Assembly (NCBI GenBank): GCA_030141605.1 | Contig: JAQGDQ010000098.1 | Coordinates: 64,001 to 100,135, forward strand | Length of the DNA: 36,135 nucleotides | DNA from: Tubiluchus corallicola | Taxonomy: Eukaryota; Priapulida; Priapulimorpha; Priapulimorphida; Tubiluchidae | Direction: 5' to 3' | Made by a program: the position numbers and the translations under genes | Part shown: positions 12,137 through 22,303 of the stretch, piece by piece | Position numbering within the stretch: position 1 is the stretch's first letter | Layout: each line of letters starts with the position of its first letter | Notes under the pieces: model-generated | Databases searched by the model: none | Told to the model about the DNA's origin: nothing | What the model saw: the letters and a program-made list of their open reading frames with translations, nothing else

Positions 12137-12210
12137 GTTGCATATCAAAATATCCATAAGAGCCTGGAATACCATCCTTTACACTCTTTACTTCATCAAC
12201 GATAAGCAAC
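12137..12210 (-). promoter_or_regulatory. SELENOS: SECIS element of SELENOS
   Basis: This is the 3' UTR hairpin that recruits SECIS-binding protein and the selenocysteine elongation factor so that the in-frame UGA is decoded as Sec. On the - strand the outer stem pairs GTTGCTTATC (12210-12201) with GATATGCAAC (12146-12137), with one U-U mismatch. After an internal loop comes ATGAA (12196-12192) opposite GGAT (12155-12152), giving the non-Watson-Crick quartet U.U, G.A, A.G, A.G. Helix II is led by AAGAGT/GCTCTT. The unpaired AAA of the apical loop is at 12180-12178, and a GG..CC mini-stem in the loop suggests a form II SECIS. It lies about 590 nt after the stop. The fold was made by eye; the helix needs one bulged A. 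Confidence 0.8.
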
Positions 12211-12800
12211 TCAATAATTTAAAAACAGCTTTTTACAATTGCATTTTGAAATCATAATTTTGCAATTTACAAGTTGAACTAATTTCAAATAAAAGGGACC
12301 AAAGCAGTTAGTATTGCAGAAGAAAATGCAACACAATGTACATAATTTTATAGTATTATGTAAATACATCCCCTGAGAATTATGTTTACTATAAATTTAC
12401 TTGAAAGTGGCACAAGGTAGATGCAGATAACTGCTAGCGAAATTTAGCCCCAAAGTCCCAATTTTAACTTCTTTAAGGTGATACATCACACTTGGAAAGA
12501 TCAAATTCTATTTATAATATATCCATCTTTGTTCACCTGCCAAGCAACGTGCAAGCAGTGTGCAACAAAGCTCGTACAGTATTACCAACACAATCAAAAT
12601 ACTTTTACTAAGCAATATACTTATAAAATTCTTTATAAAATCAACCATAATAGAAAAAAACATTAATTATAAGACAGGATTTTCTAGACAAGACACACTT
12701 GAGAAAGGTAATCCCAACCGGAACCAACTTATGTACTAAGAGGGAACACACAAGATGACCATCCCCCCTTAGTGTAAGAGACTCTGGTAGAATCTCTGCA
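12211..12800 (-). other. SELENOS: SELENOS 3' UTR
   Basis: About 590 nt between the TAA at 12803-12801 and the SECIS. No other SECIS-like ATGA..AA..GA arrangement was found here. An overlapping - strand open frame (12641-12874) reads the SELENOS last exon in the wrong frame and is not a gene. Confidence 0.7.
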
Positions 12801-12886
12801 TTAACCTCATCCGCCACCACCTCCTCTACCTCTTCGGAAGTCCAGTCGACAGCTTGGCCCTGAACCTCCTCCAAGTGGTAGAGAAT
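12801..12886 (-). CDS. SELENOS: SELENOS exon 6, contains Sec codon
   Basis: The acceptor is TTAATTCAG just above 12886. It completes an Asp codon, then reads SLPLGGGSGPSCRLDF and RRGRGGGGG, then TGA (12809-12807, Sec), GGT (Gly), TAA (12803-12801). The Gly/Arg-rich run and the Sec-Gly terminus are the hallmark of SELENOS. Confidence 0.93.
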
Positions 12887-15800
12887 CTGAATTAAAAAAC
12901 AAAGGAATTATAGATTTAAAAATTGCTTCTTTTGCATAAAGAAAGGTAAACAATAACACTACAACACGAAGCTTCCAAATAAATTTAGGCTGTATATAAT
13001 GCTAAAAATTTCGCGCAGAACGATAGAAATTCTAAAAAGCTGACTTGATCATTTCTAGATAAGAATCACATATGCCAAAAACAAAATTTGTTAATTATTA
13101 CATCTACGTCACCATAAGAATTCAGCAAAAATTGAAATAAATTAATTAATGATGTACTGTTGAAAATGCTGAGTCAAAGCTTTAACAACTTGAGCACTAA
13201 GCATTAATAATACACATTCGTAACTTCAAAGCCCAAGTCCCCCCCCCCTCCACATACCCAACACACCACAAATAATTAGTCAGCTGGCAAAGCAGCTTCT
13301 CATGCACACAATAACACTTTAAGTAGTTTAAATGGAGAAGTTTTGAAATGATGTGCAAAATACTGCACCTGCACGCCAAAAAATGCACTTGGCAAAAACT
13401 AGCTGTTCCAGGAACCAGCATAACACTTGAAAATAAATACCAGCCAAAAAACAATTTTGTAAGTGAGGGATTTTATGGTTAAAAAACATAAATCTTACAT
13501 ACCATCAGGCCTTAGTGTTTTTTTATTTTTTGGTTTCAGCTGAGATGAAGAACTTGCAGCCGATGATTCTTCCGACTAAAATTTATTAAAAAAAGGTCGA
13601 AAAGTTGTAGTGCACAGATTTACAAACCCGAAACTGCAAATGGCCTAGCAAATAATACACAAAAGCTATATCCCTTATGCAGTAAGTGCTCATCTATGAC
13701 ACTAATGCAGTGTTAAATCAAGCACTATGAAACAAAGTCATGCCTCCATGGGAAGTAATGTACATACATGAGAGTTCTGCTATCAGAGCAGGAGGCACGT
13801 TAACTTTACATGGCAAGCATGCAATTTTATTGCACATCTGCACCAAGAAGGCATCAAAACAGAACAGATGTATATGGGTGACTGGCTGGCTGCAAGACCA
13901 AAAAATGGCCACACACAAATGTAAAAGGAATTTAAGTTATTGCTTCTTTTTACAAGATTTAAGAAATAGTTCTACTATGTCAAGATCAAAAATCCAACAT
14001 TAAATAAAAATAAAGTTGGCAAAATGTCATTGTCTTCAAAAATAAATCGTACAAACTATAACAAAGCATTGATTTTAACAATGGAGTCTTACCCACTATT
14101 CAATAATTTCGACAAAAATTGCCATTAATGGACACAAGAATTTATAAAAAATGAAATTAAACAGTACATTTCCATCTCAAGTTTTAATTTCAAATTCAAA
14201 TGTTTACTCAGCAAAAAGTCATATATTTGTTTTCCTAGGCATGTTATGAAAAAAAGTGAGCATACCACTCTAATTTTTGATCTATAGCCAAGGCCCTGTT
14301 GGTGTTTTTCCCAATCTTCAATTTTTTCAAGTCGTTTTTTCTCCTGCAACTACAAATTAAACTCTGTTTTATTTACCACATGTGAATGCCTGAAAAATGT
14401 CGATATTAGCGCTGTATGGAACAGCCTTTCTCATACCTACTTTCCTAGACTAGTTCATGATCTTAATTTGCTATCACACCACAAACAAATTTCAGGTGAT
14501 GGTAGTAGCGAACATAAATGCACATCGCCAAAAAATTTTGCCTAAAAAGAATGCACATTCAGAAATTCAGCACCTGCCAATATTTCTCAGACAAATTGCT
14601 CCTTTCACGGTGGTATTAACACAAATCCCTTAATATTCTTCAAAACATTAATTCATAAATATTTTCCCAAATATTCATTAAACGCATGGGTTAACATTTC
14701 TCTGTCATACTATTTTAACCAAAATCCTTTAAATGTTTCTTATTCCTATCTGACAGAGACAAGGAATATGGCTGAAAGGTCACAGCATGTGTTTGGCTGC
14801 ACCAGGCCTGATTAATAAAAAAGATGAAGCAATAATCAGAAAAATGCCGGCAACCTGTACTTCATCAGAATATACATACATATCAGAACGAGGTTAGACA
14901 CCTATTCCAATTCTGCATCTCATCTTATTCTCACTAACGAGCTGGGCCCAGTCTCCTCTGCTACAGCCAATGTCAATAATAAGCCCTGTCATAAGTATTG
15001 GTTTCCAGCTTGCAATATATGTATGTGCAAAACATATACATAACCCATATATAAAAACAGCCACAACTTATCTAAGATCTCATGAGTATTAAATGGTTTT
15101 AAAAGACACTTATTGATATATTTCTGTATAATAATTTACTTCTTCCTCCTTCTCTTTCCATTTCTGTGCTGCAATGTCATGTTCTTCTTGCGCTTTATGT
15201 CTGGCTGCAGCCATGGCTATCTGCCTTTGCTGTGCTAACCCAGCATCTGAATGTATTAATAAAAATTGTTTGCTGATTAAACATACTAAAATAGTCAAAG
15301 TGTCACATGGACTGTCACTAAAGAAAAAAAACTAAATTCAAGGGAGTAAACTGTTCTTCAATAAACTATATAGCTGTTTCTTAAAAATTCTCATCTTATC
15401 TTTTTTTGTGATTAATTTTATGTGCAAACATCATAGGCTCATAGCCACAAACAATAATCATTCCTTGAATGAAAATTTTACGCAGTCCTCCAGAAAATCT
15501 CTTTTCATCAAATGCTAAAATAACAGGTGGACACAAAACAAGTTCTTCTTAAAAATTCCACAGAGCTGATAATTTTTATCCAATCTACATGTAAGTTTGA
15601 CAGGCTAAAGTAGAAACACCTCATCTTAGCACTTACTCATCAATTTTTGCTGCAGAATTCCAAAAAATAAACACTTTATGTTTAATATTGTCATCAAGCC
15701 CACAAAAATGATAAAACTAGATATTAGTATGATTGCATTGTCTTTATGGATATGTTATTTTATATTATTCATTTATTTTGTATTATTTTTTCGGATTTCT

Positions 15801-18800
15801 GAATTCTTTTCTTCTCTCGTGTGTCCCAGTGACATCAGTTTTCCTTAGCAATTTACCAATATCTGATCTTGACCATTTCTTATTGGGAAACTCCTTCATT
15901 AATCATTTTGCACCACATCCTTTATCAATCCCGTAGTGCTCAATAATTACTTTGTCCTCTACTGTAAACAGTATAGGATTTTATTTTTTAAAATTTTAAA
16001 ATTTCAAAAAAATGAGTAAATGAATAAAATGAATGAAATAAAATTAATGCGACCAATTAACATAATCATACTTTTGATAAAAACATCAAACACAAAGCAT
16101 TTACTTATAAAAATTCTAAAAAAAACGTGTTTTAAAAAGGCTTACTTTTTTGTGTTTGCCCTATATATATATATATATATATATATGTGATAAAAATTAA
16201 AAAAAAACGACTAACACAGTGTAAATGACAAATTACCAGTTACTGAAAGTGAATGCGAGTCAACATTGGACTAACTGCTTATCGGTCTATGTCACTTTGA
16301 ATCTACTAATTTAAATTGTGTTTCCATAGTATAAATTTGCTTAAAGGAAGATGGGATGATTTTTCATATACTACCCCATTTTCAAGTGCGATAAAAAGTA
16401 TACATTTTAACACATTTTAATATTGCAAAAGCGTTATTATTAAATAATTGATTAAAAACTTAATTAATGGCAGGCAAGCCTAACTATTGATGACATCACA
16501 AACTAACATAATTTTCAACAGCAAAAATATTCTACGAGCATGTTGCACATGTTTGCAAAAGCGAAAATTGAAGGGCAGTGCTACTGTAAGATATTCAGTG
16601 TGTCGTACTAAAACTAGGCATGTTTTAAGATAAAAATAAAATTTCAAATTTACCGCTGTGCTTGCGCAATAGCTGTCGAACGTGCGAGGTTCATCAGAAA
16701 CTAATACATCTGAACTGAGAGATACAGTACCTGTTTTTGTATAATGCATTTCCAAAATGCAGGCGCTAGCGCCCGTCTAACTAGTGAATGGCGAAATGTA
16801 TGTAGCAGCGAAAAACTAGCAGCACGAACGTAAAATGGTGTTTATGTTGTAATAATTCTTTCGCGTAAGTCATTTTTGAAAAAATAGTGTGTTCTCTTTC
16901 AATATTTTAAAGAGTAGATTTTTTTGACCTACAGTTTAAGATTGGGTCCGGTTTTGCTTTAATTTAAGTAAAAAAAGGTTAAACATTCACATTGCGCACT
17001 TGCAAAATAATGCCAACAAAACCACCAACCAATTTCACTCTACATCATGTTGTAGCATGGTTTCACATTTTCATGATCAAAATTAATAACATTAGACACA
17101 GCCTGCCATTAGGTACATTAAAATGAACTTTACATGTTAGTGAAATTACCATATTTTTTGGCATATTTTAGATCTTCTTTCTCTTTCGCTATTTTGTGTA
17201 ATTTTTCCTGAATGGATTTTCGAAAATACAGCAAGCATACAAAGCCTAGTAACACAAACCATCCATATTGTTGAATAAACCCTGAAACTAAAAGATTCTT
17301 AAGTTAAAAAATAATAGTGTTACCAACTTACCATTTGGTGCGAAAACAGAATGCACTCTACTGGTCTGGAGATTGCACAGTGCTTATAACTTTTAATTAG
17401 CAACTTGAGTGAAGAATAATCCAAAAGTAAGTTATAAATATAATCACTAATATCCCCAATTAAATGCATTGATTCAGAAAAATAAGTACAATTCTTATAA
17501 CTAATTTTCTACGAATAGGAAGTATCTGTTGGCTTCGTTATTAACAGTGAAACAATTTTGTGATAAAGTATCTCATAGATAAAAGTCCAAGGTAAAAACT
17601 GGATATATCGGGAGGCATAGAAAAAATGTGCTGAAATTTAGACTACAGTAATATTAGAAGAAAGTGCCTTGCGAAGTTCAAATTTCACAGTATGGTAATG
17701 GCTGTGAAACATTAACTTCTGGTTGTGAAAGTTACAAATTTATAACTTTAGTGGTTTTTAAAAATTTATGGCCAAAAGCTTTTGCATCCATTGTGAAAAA
17801 AATTAAATGACGGAACAATTCAGCTTATGATCAATTGTAAAACAGACAAGTTAATGTATAGAATACTAAAAAAAAATGAATCAGTTGACATCATGGTCTT
17901 CACCACAAAAGGTCGATAAAAATTTGTCGTGAAAAGGGACTCAATTCTCTGGACTATGCTACCTGGAATTTCATAAAGAGAATATACAAAGGCTGCACAC
18001 AGCCATTTGAAGAAGAGGAAATAAAGGCAAAAATTGCTAAGTCCTGAGATCAAACATTCGGTGAAGTAAGAAACTGTGTCAGCTGTTGAAAAAATGCCTT
18101 TATACAATTTGCATTTAAAATGATGTGCGCGTAGAACATTTTCAGTAACTTTTTAACAACAGTAACATAAATATTATTCCGCATTTATTTTTGCAACTTG
18201 CTGATTCAAAACTGCTTTGGAAAAATTCTTTGATCAAGTGAATGACCTGAATTCTTTGAAGGTCATACATAAGCATATGCAACATCAGGTAATTTTCAAG
18301 ATTTTTTTTTCTTACAGGCCCAGTATCGTGCAGCTGTTCCCGAAGTAAAGCAAAGATGCCTGAACACTAAGCAGAGCAGTAAGTTCACTTTAATATTACG
18401 TAAGCGTAAAATTACAGGACAGCCGACTATATTGAACAGGTTCCTTATATTACCAAGGGTGTCAGAACGACGTATAATAACAATGTAATATCATGTTACA
18501 ATTTCCCTTACAACTTTTACCTCGCAATGTTAAAGGGAACTAAGGTTGAACTTGGTTGCGATCCCTTCTCAAAGATACCTTAAAACAACTGATTGATGGT
18601 GCATCTATGGTTGCAGTTGGCAATTTGTTCCATGAGTTAACAACACAAGAGGTCAAAGAAATGGGAACAGATATTAATTCGAGAATAAAGAACAAACAGT
18701 TTTGAGTAATGTCCACAAAGAGGCTTAGAAAGTTGAGAAAGGAAATAATCTTCCAGTAGAACTATTAGGCCAGTGACAATTTTATAACAGTTTATGAGGT

Positions 18801-19693
18801 TAGCAGTTCAAGGGGTGACTGTGTTCAAGAGGGGTTATAGTTGACACTATGTCATTTGTGAGATAGCACTCTTGAGCGTCGTATGCTGAGGTCAACATAT
18901 AACACATCCAAATTCAAGAATAGGATGAACAACAGCTTTACAAAGTGGGATGATCACAGATGCCTTTCGTGAGACAACACATCGCTTAATCATGCCAGCA
19001 TATTCCATCTTAAACAGGAGGTACTGAGTCCAGGGTCAGAATTTCACTATATTTTGAAAGAATCCGATTCCCACCATGACATTTTACAAGAATCCAGAAA
19101 ACCGAAGTCTAAATGACATAATTCAAGTACAATGAATTACAATAATTAAAACAGCGAAGACTGAATTTCAGTAATGTGATTTATTCACTAAGAGTTAACC
19201 ACCATCAGTAGATTAATATCTTTTCAGAATCAGTCTCAATATTTCTTGAAAAAATATGAAAAAAACACTTTCACTAACTGCAGTGTTTGCATCGTAAAAA
19301 ATATAGTATCACTTCTGTGAAATGGGCTAATTCAGAAAGCTTCAACTATCCGGATACAACACTGCGACAGAATTTGGCCTCAAGTCTATTTTCAGGAGAG
19401 GGCATGTAGGTTTTAAAAAGTGCTTTAAGTACTGCATTTTATTGAATTTCACTAACTTGGCTTCCAATGCCATGCCTTAAAGGTGAAAAACTTTTAATGC
19501 AAAAAGTTGAGATCCACAACCACACCCCTCACAGCTCTAGCCACATTGTTAAAATTCTAAATATGATTTTGAATATAAAAAAATAACTTCAGTAAGACTA
19601 ACCAAACGGCCAATAATCTGAAGCTGTCACTCTGTCTGTGCTAGTATCAGAATTACCATCGTCCGCATCTCTACCAATGTCACCAATATCCAT
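12801..19693 (-). CDS. SELENOS: Selenoprotein S (VIMP), complete, six exons
   Basis: SELENOS is a single-pass ER-membrane protein that recruits the p97/VCP ATPase to Derlin complexes for ER-associated degradation. Exons on the - strand are 19693-19603, 17281-17150, 15246-15140, 14349-14266, 13575-13503 and 12886-12801; phases (1,1,0,0,1) all match. The product is 190 residues (human 189). Residues 1-31 are acidic. FIQQYGWFVLLGFVCLLYF (32-50) holds the membrane segment with the conserved YGW. A cytosolic coiled coil follows, with the VCP-interacting motif RQIAMAAARHK (82-92; RX5AAX2[RK] pattern). The tail is a low-complexity Ser/Gly/Arg region. The end is GGUG: TGA at 12809-12807 is Sec189, then Gly and TAA. 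Cys175 lies 14 residues before Sec, as in the human redox pair. The ATG at 19693 has A at -3 and G at +4 and gives the expected N-terminal length; an in-frame upstream ATG at 19789 would add 32 residues. Confidence 0.93.
12887..13502 (-). other. SELENOS: SELENOS intron 5
   Basis: GTATGT..TTCAG ends. It contains a C-run near 13240. No other content was seen. Confidence 0.7.
13503..13575 (-). CDS. SELENOS: SELENOS exon 5
   Basis: The acceptor is AAATTTTAG above 13575 and the donor is GTATGT at 13502. It encodes SEESSAASSSSQLKPKNKK and TLRPD, the Ser-rich then basic linker that precedes the Gly-rich tail in this family. Confidence 0.85.
13576..14265 (-). other. SELENOS: SELENOS intron 4
   Basis: GTATGC..TTTTAG ends. 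The open frames at 13740-14003 (+) and 13718-13918 (-) lie wholly inside it and show no recognisable protein. Confidence 0.7.
14266..14349 (-). CDS. SELENOS: SELENOS exon 4
   Basis: It encodes LQEKKRLEKIEDWEKHQQG and LGYRSKIRV, the end of the coiled coil and the conserved KIExW block. Two acceptors are possible: TTTGTAG above 14349, which keeps LQ and matches the family alignment, or TTGCAG 6 nt further. The donor GTATGC at 14265 was preferred over GTGGTA at 14268. Confidence 0.87.
14350..15139 (-). other. SELENOS: SELENOS intron 3
   Basis: GTAAAT..TTTGTAG ends. Nothing else was recognised. Confidence 0.7.
15140..15246 (-). CDS. SELENOS: SELENOS exon 3, VCP-interacting motif
   Basis: The acceptor is ACATTCAG above 15246 and the donor is GTAAAT at 15139. 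It reads AGLAQQRQIAMAAARHKAQ then EEHDIAAQKWKEKEEE. RQIAMAAARHK fits the VCP-interacting motif, and the Ala-rich register matches the human protein. Confidence 0.9.
16162..16186. repeat. (AT)n microsatellite
   Basis: 25 bp of alternating AT inside SELENOS intron 2. Confidence 0.9.
16341..16962 (+). mobile_element. TTAA-flanked MITE-like element, copy B
   Basis: A longer relative of 4794-5205, in the same orientation on the + strand. It begins TTAAAGGAAGATGG and ends GTTTTGCTTTAA (16951-16962). That end is the reverse complement of copy A's first 12 bases with one mismatch, which supports short terminal inverted repeats. It has roughly 65 bp near 16395-16460 and further sequence near 16650-16750 not present in copy A. 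No coding capacity was seen. Confidence 0.6.
17150..17281 (-). CDS. SELENOS: SELENOS exon 2, membrane segment
   Basis: The acceptor is TTAGTTTCAG above 17281 and the donor is GTAATT at 17149. It encodes FIQQYGWFVLLGFVCLLYF, then RKSIQEKLHKIAKEKEDL. This is a hydrophobic stretch with the conserved YGW followed by a charged helix, exactly as in SELENOS. Confidence 0.92.
17282..19602 (-). other. SELENOS: SELENOS intron 1
   Basis: A 2.3-kb intron with GTTAGT..TTTCAG ends. It contains a decayed LINE fragment at 18540-19016 and one exon-like stretch on the opposite strand at 18318-18378. Confidence 0.7.
18540..19016 (-). pseudogene. Decayed non-LTR retrotransposon (LINE) reverse transcriptase, C-terminal part
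   Basis: The - strand reads ASVIIPLCKAVVHPILEFG near 18965-18905 and VVNSWNKLPTATIDAPSISC with FKVSLRRDR at 18644-18555, in a different frame. These correspond to two conserved blocks of LINE ORF2 C-termini: the LYKALVRPxLEYG-type block at the end of the RT thumb and the FFSxRVVNxWNxLP..V..A.S..xFK block close to the 3' end. Stops and frame changes lie between them, so it is dead. It is 5'-truncated and oriented with the SELENOS transcript, inside its first intron. The clade (CR1, L2 or similar) cannot be assigned by eye. Confidence 0.75.
19603..19693 (-). CDS. SELENOS: SELENOS exon 1
   Basis: The start ATG is 19693-19691 in good context (A at -3, G at +4). It encodes MDIGDIGRDADDGNSDTST and DRVTASDYWPF; the donor is GTTAGT at 19602. 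The N-terminus is acidic and poorly conserved, as expected for this lumenal/N-terminal end. Confidence 0.82.
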
Positions 19694-20200
19694 TTTCAAA
19701 GAATGACGAGTTATTTGTACTTGAGGCCTACAATAAGATGCGACCACTACGTTAAAATACAAACTTAACCGTTCTATGTAGTATATCAAATGTAAGCTTC
19801 AAGATGACTGCAATTAAAATGTTTACTTTAGCTTGAATAGAAAAAATATTAAATTTAATTAATCATCATATACCAATTAGTTTTTTACGTCTATTGTATA
19901 CATTGAAAAGGCAGAACATTGAAATAAAAGAAACCTGCCCTCAAGACAGGTAAATACAGACTATCGTAGAATATCAAACCAATTTGAGACGGATTAGCAA
20001 CACAGCAATCATCATATGTTGACGAAAAATTCAGTAACAGTCGATTAAGCGATCTGGGCACTCTTCACTATGACAGTAACCAGACCACTGAGCCAAAAAG
20101 AAATAAGCAATGAGAAATAAGCGCGGAGGAGCCCGAGACAAGAGTCTGGAGACGCGTATGGCGAGATGGCGATTCTTTACGACCGTAAAATGTAACAACC
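19694..20200 (-). promoter_or_regulatory. SELENOS: SELENOS 5' UTR and likely promoter region
   Basis: Upstream of the SELENOS ATG. The patch at about 20118-20172 is clearly richer in G, C and CpG than its surroundings. It contains two ATGGCGA words (20158-20164 and 20166-20172), resembling the YY1-type core found near animal transcription starts. An inverted CCTG..CAGG pair sits near 19935-19950. The transcription start is not visible. Confidence 0.35.
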
Positions 20201-20434
20201 TATATCAAAAACGTAGTTGCGTATATTTTTTATATAAAATTATACTTCTTATGGGTAAAACTATTAAAAATTTAATCACATATCGCTTTACTACAATTCT
20301 GAGTACTTTTAAGACAACATTGTGCCTCGAAATCAAGGCTTTTATTAGTTTTATCCACTTAACAAGCTAACACTGAGCTATAAATAATTACTTGTCTGTT
20401 CCATCATTTCACGCCCGTAGTTATTTTACTATAA

Positions 20435-20438
20435 ATAT

Positions 20439-20472
<34 letters not shown>

Positions 20473-20497
20473 TGAAAAGAATATATATATATATATT
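20435..20497. repeat. Paired (AT)n tracts
   Basis: Two AT tracts (about 20447-20473 and 20481-20497) are separated by a short TTGAAAAG spacer. They can pair with each other or fold individually. Confidence 0.85.
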
Positions 20498-21720
20498 CAT
20501 CAAACTCTCTTCAAGTAGGACTAATGTGAAACTTTGGTTGGCTTTCTGCTATTTGTGAGCATAATTTTAAACTTGTCGATCAGTTTTCATTCACTGATTA
20601 GTCCCGAAATATATATCTTTTTTGTTTTTAATTAAGCTATGGCTAGCTGACGTATTATTTTTCCATGTTTCATTTTACAAGTTATGTCTCGCATAGTTAT
20701 AATATTCATTTTTTTCGCCTGGCAAGTTCATTACAGAAAAATGAAAAAAATTCAACTTGTATTTCTCTTTTATCATACTATTTCCATTTTAATTAAGTAT
20801 TCCTGTTTGGCGTAATATTTTTTCCTTCTTTTTTGTATTGTGAGGCATATTCATTACTACAACATTGGAGACAATTTAATTTTAATTCCCTTTTCACTTC
20901 TGTTTCTGTTCATTCTAATTTCTAAATTCTATTTATTCTATTCCATTGCATTTAACTTTATGCTTAATATGTATATGCTATATTATTAATAATTGTCATT
21001 TTGTATGCCACACCATGCACAACTGTTACAATTTATGTACTTTAGAGAACTGCAGCTTCCTTGAAACTGTGCAATATGGTCATGTAGTCATGAAACTACC
21101 CTTTACACTTAAGAAACAATTATAGCCATCGTTAAACATTATACTTTCTCATTTACGTGTGAAATTAATTATTCCTATATCCTATAGCTTAAAGCAAATT
21201 AATCTATCAACTTGTTAAGCCATGTGGAAAACTTGTGGGGGTTAGGCGAATATTTTTTTATTTTTATGTTTATTTAAAGTTTATTTTGGCATATAGAAAA
21301 TATTAGAAGAAAGTTCAAATCAAACCTGTGACATGAGGCAAACCTCACAATTTTCAGGAAAAGCGTTTGATTTCTTTTACTTTTGTGTCTGTAATAGCAT
21401 TCAGCTTTGGCAATATTTCCTTGAGTTGAATGTAGTTCCTACATGCAATATAGCTTTTGAAGCTCTAGCTGTGTTCCTATAGTTAAATAATATAACAGGA
21501 TATTGTCACGATATTGCCACTGATGATTTCATCACACTGATGTCAACACGCAACTTTCTTGCCTGAACATAAACTCAGATATCATGTCGAAACTGAAGCA
21601 GTAGTTTCAGGTAATCATGAGGTAATTCCATGGGTATTTTTGTCAAACTACCTTTATTAAACCCAATGTCCTACTCATTGTTGTTTGATATGGCCAACCA
21701 CCTAAACATTCATTCCGTTT
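20498..21720. other. Intergenic, no gene seen
   Basis: Very AT-rich, with no open frame of note and no recognised element. Confidence 0.5.
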
Positions 21721-22045
21721 GACAGTTAATTATATTCAATCAGTTAGTAAGCAAGCTAACCAGTCAGCCAGTCACTTAATCAATCAGTCGGCCAGTGGGT
21801 CAGTGCTTGAATTAGTGACTGTCAGTCAGCCATGTAATCAATAAATTAATCAATCAGGCAATCAATATGTTAGTCAGTAAGGCAGTAAAATATTCGGTCA
21901 GTTTGGTCAGTAAGTCAATTAATCACCAACCAATAAGCAAACCAACCAACCAGCCAACCAACCAACCAACCAACCAACCAACCAACCAACCAACCAACCA
22001 CCAACCAACCAACCAACCAACCAACCAACCAACCAACCAACCAAC
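21721..22045. repeat. Graded tetranucleotide repeat (CAGT/CAAT then CCAA)
   Basis: From 21721 to about 21930 the sequence is a loose string of CAGT, CAAT and CAGC tetramers. From about 21941 to 22045 it becomes a nearly pure CCAA array with one interruption near 22000. It looks like an old tetranucleotide array with a younger, homogenised core. Confidence 0.85.
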
Positions 22046-22159
22046 GAACAAACGAATCGGTTAAGGTACCCACCAGTCAATTAATTAGCAAGCCAACAGA
22101 CCAACATAATATTAAAATATTATTATAGCTGAGGCTGCGACTTTGCACCCTGTCAGTCA

Positions 22160-22303
22160 GAATGGGACCATCCCACGCCGGAAGTTTTTGCTCGTGACGT
22201 CACTTGACCACTGCCATCTTGCTTTGGAAGGGTGTTGCCGCGAAGTACCAAACTTACAGAAAATTTTCAACTTTGTGCATTTGTTTGTACCAGTTTGCAA
22301 GTG
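22160..22303 (+). promoter_or_regulatory. Promoter-like cluster with candidate noncoding first exon
   Basis: Within 45 bp there are CCGGAAGT (22178-22185, ETS site), TGACGTCA (22195-22202, full palindromic CRE) and GCCATCTTG (22213-22221, YY1 core). This is a typical combination for housekeeping promoters in animals. Downstream, GCAAGTG is followed by a consensus GTAAGT donor at 22304-22309, so a + strand noncoding first exon could run from about 22220 to 22303. The YY1 core here reads CAAGATGGC on the - strand, so transcription leftward is equally possible. No gene was found within reach on either side. Confidence 0.45.

Larger units (their letters stand above)
15247..17149 (-). other. SELENOS: SELENOS intron 2
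   Basis: A 1.9-kb intron with GTAATT..TTCAG ends. It holds an (AT)n run at 16162-16186 and the second MITE-like element (16341-16962). No exon was seen on the + strand. Confidence 0.7.

Noticed and set aside
12641-12874. A 77-codon - strand ORF with an acidic EEVEEVVADEV stretch
   Set aside because: It is the wrong frame of SELENOS exon 6 plus its 3' UTR; the Gly/Arg-rich frame ending in UGA-Gly-stop fits the family.
20110-20370. An 86-codon + strand ORF starting MRNKRGGARDKS
   Set aside because: Only its first part is CpG-rich, which is better explained by the SELENOS promoter region; the rest is AT-rich noise and no family was recognised.
21867-22064. An ORF encoding a Thr-Asn-Gln-Pro repeat
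   Set aside because: It is a translation of the CCAA tetranucleotide array.
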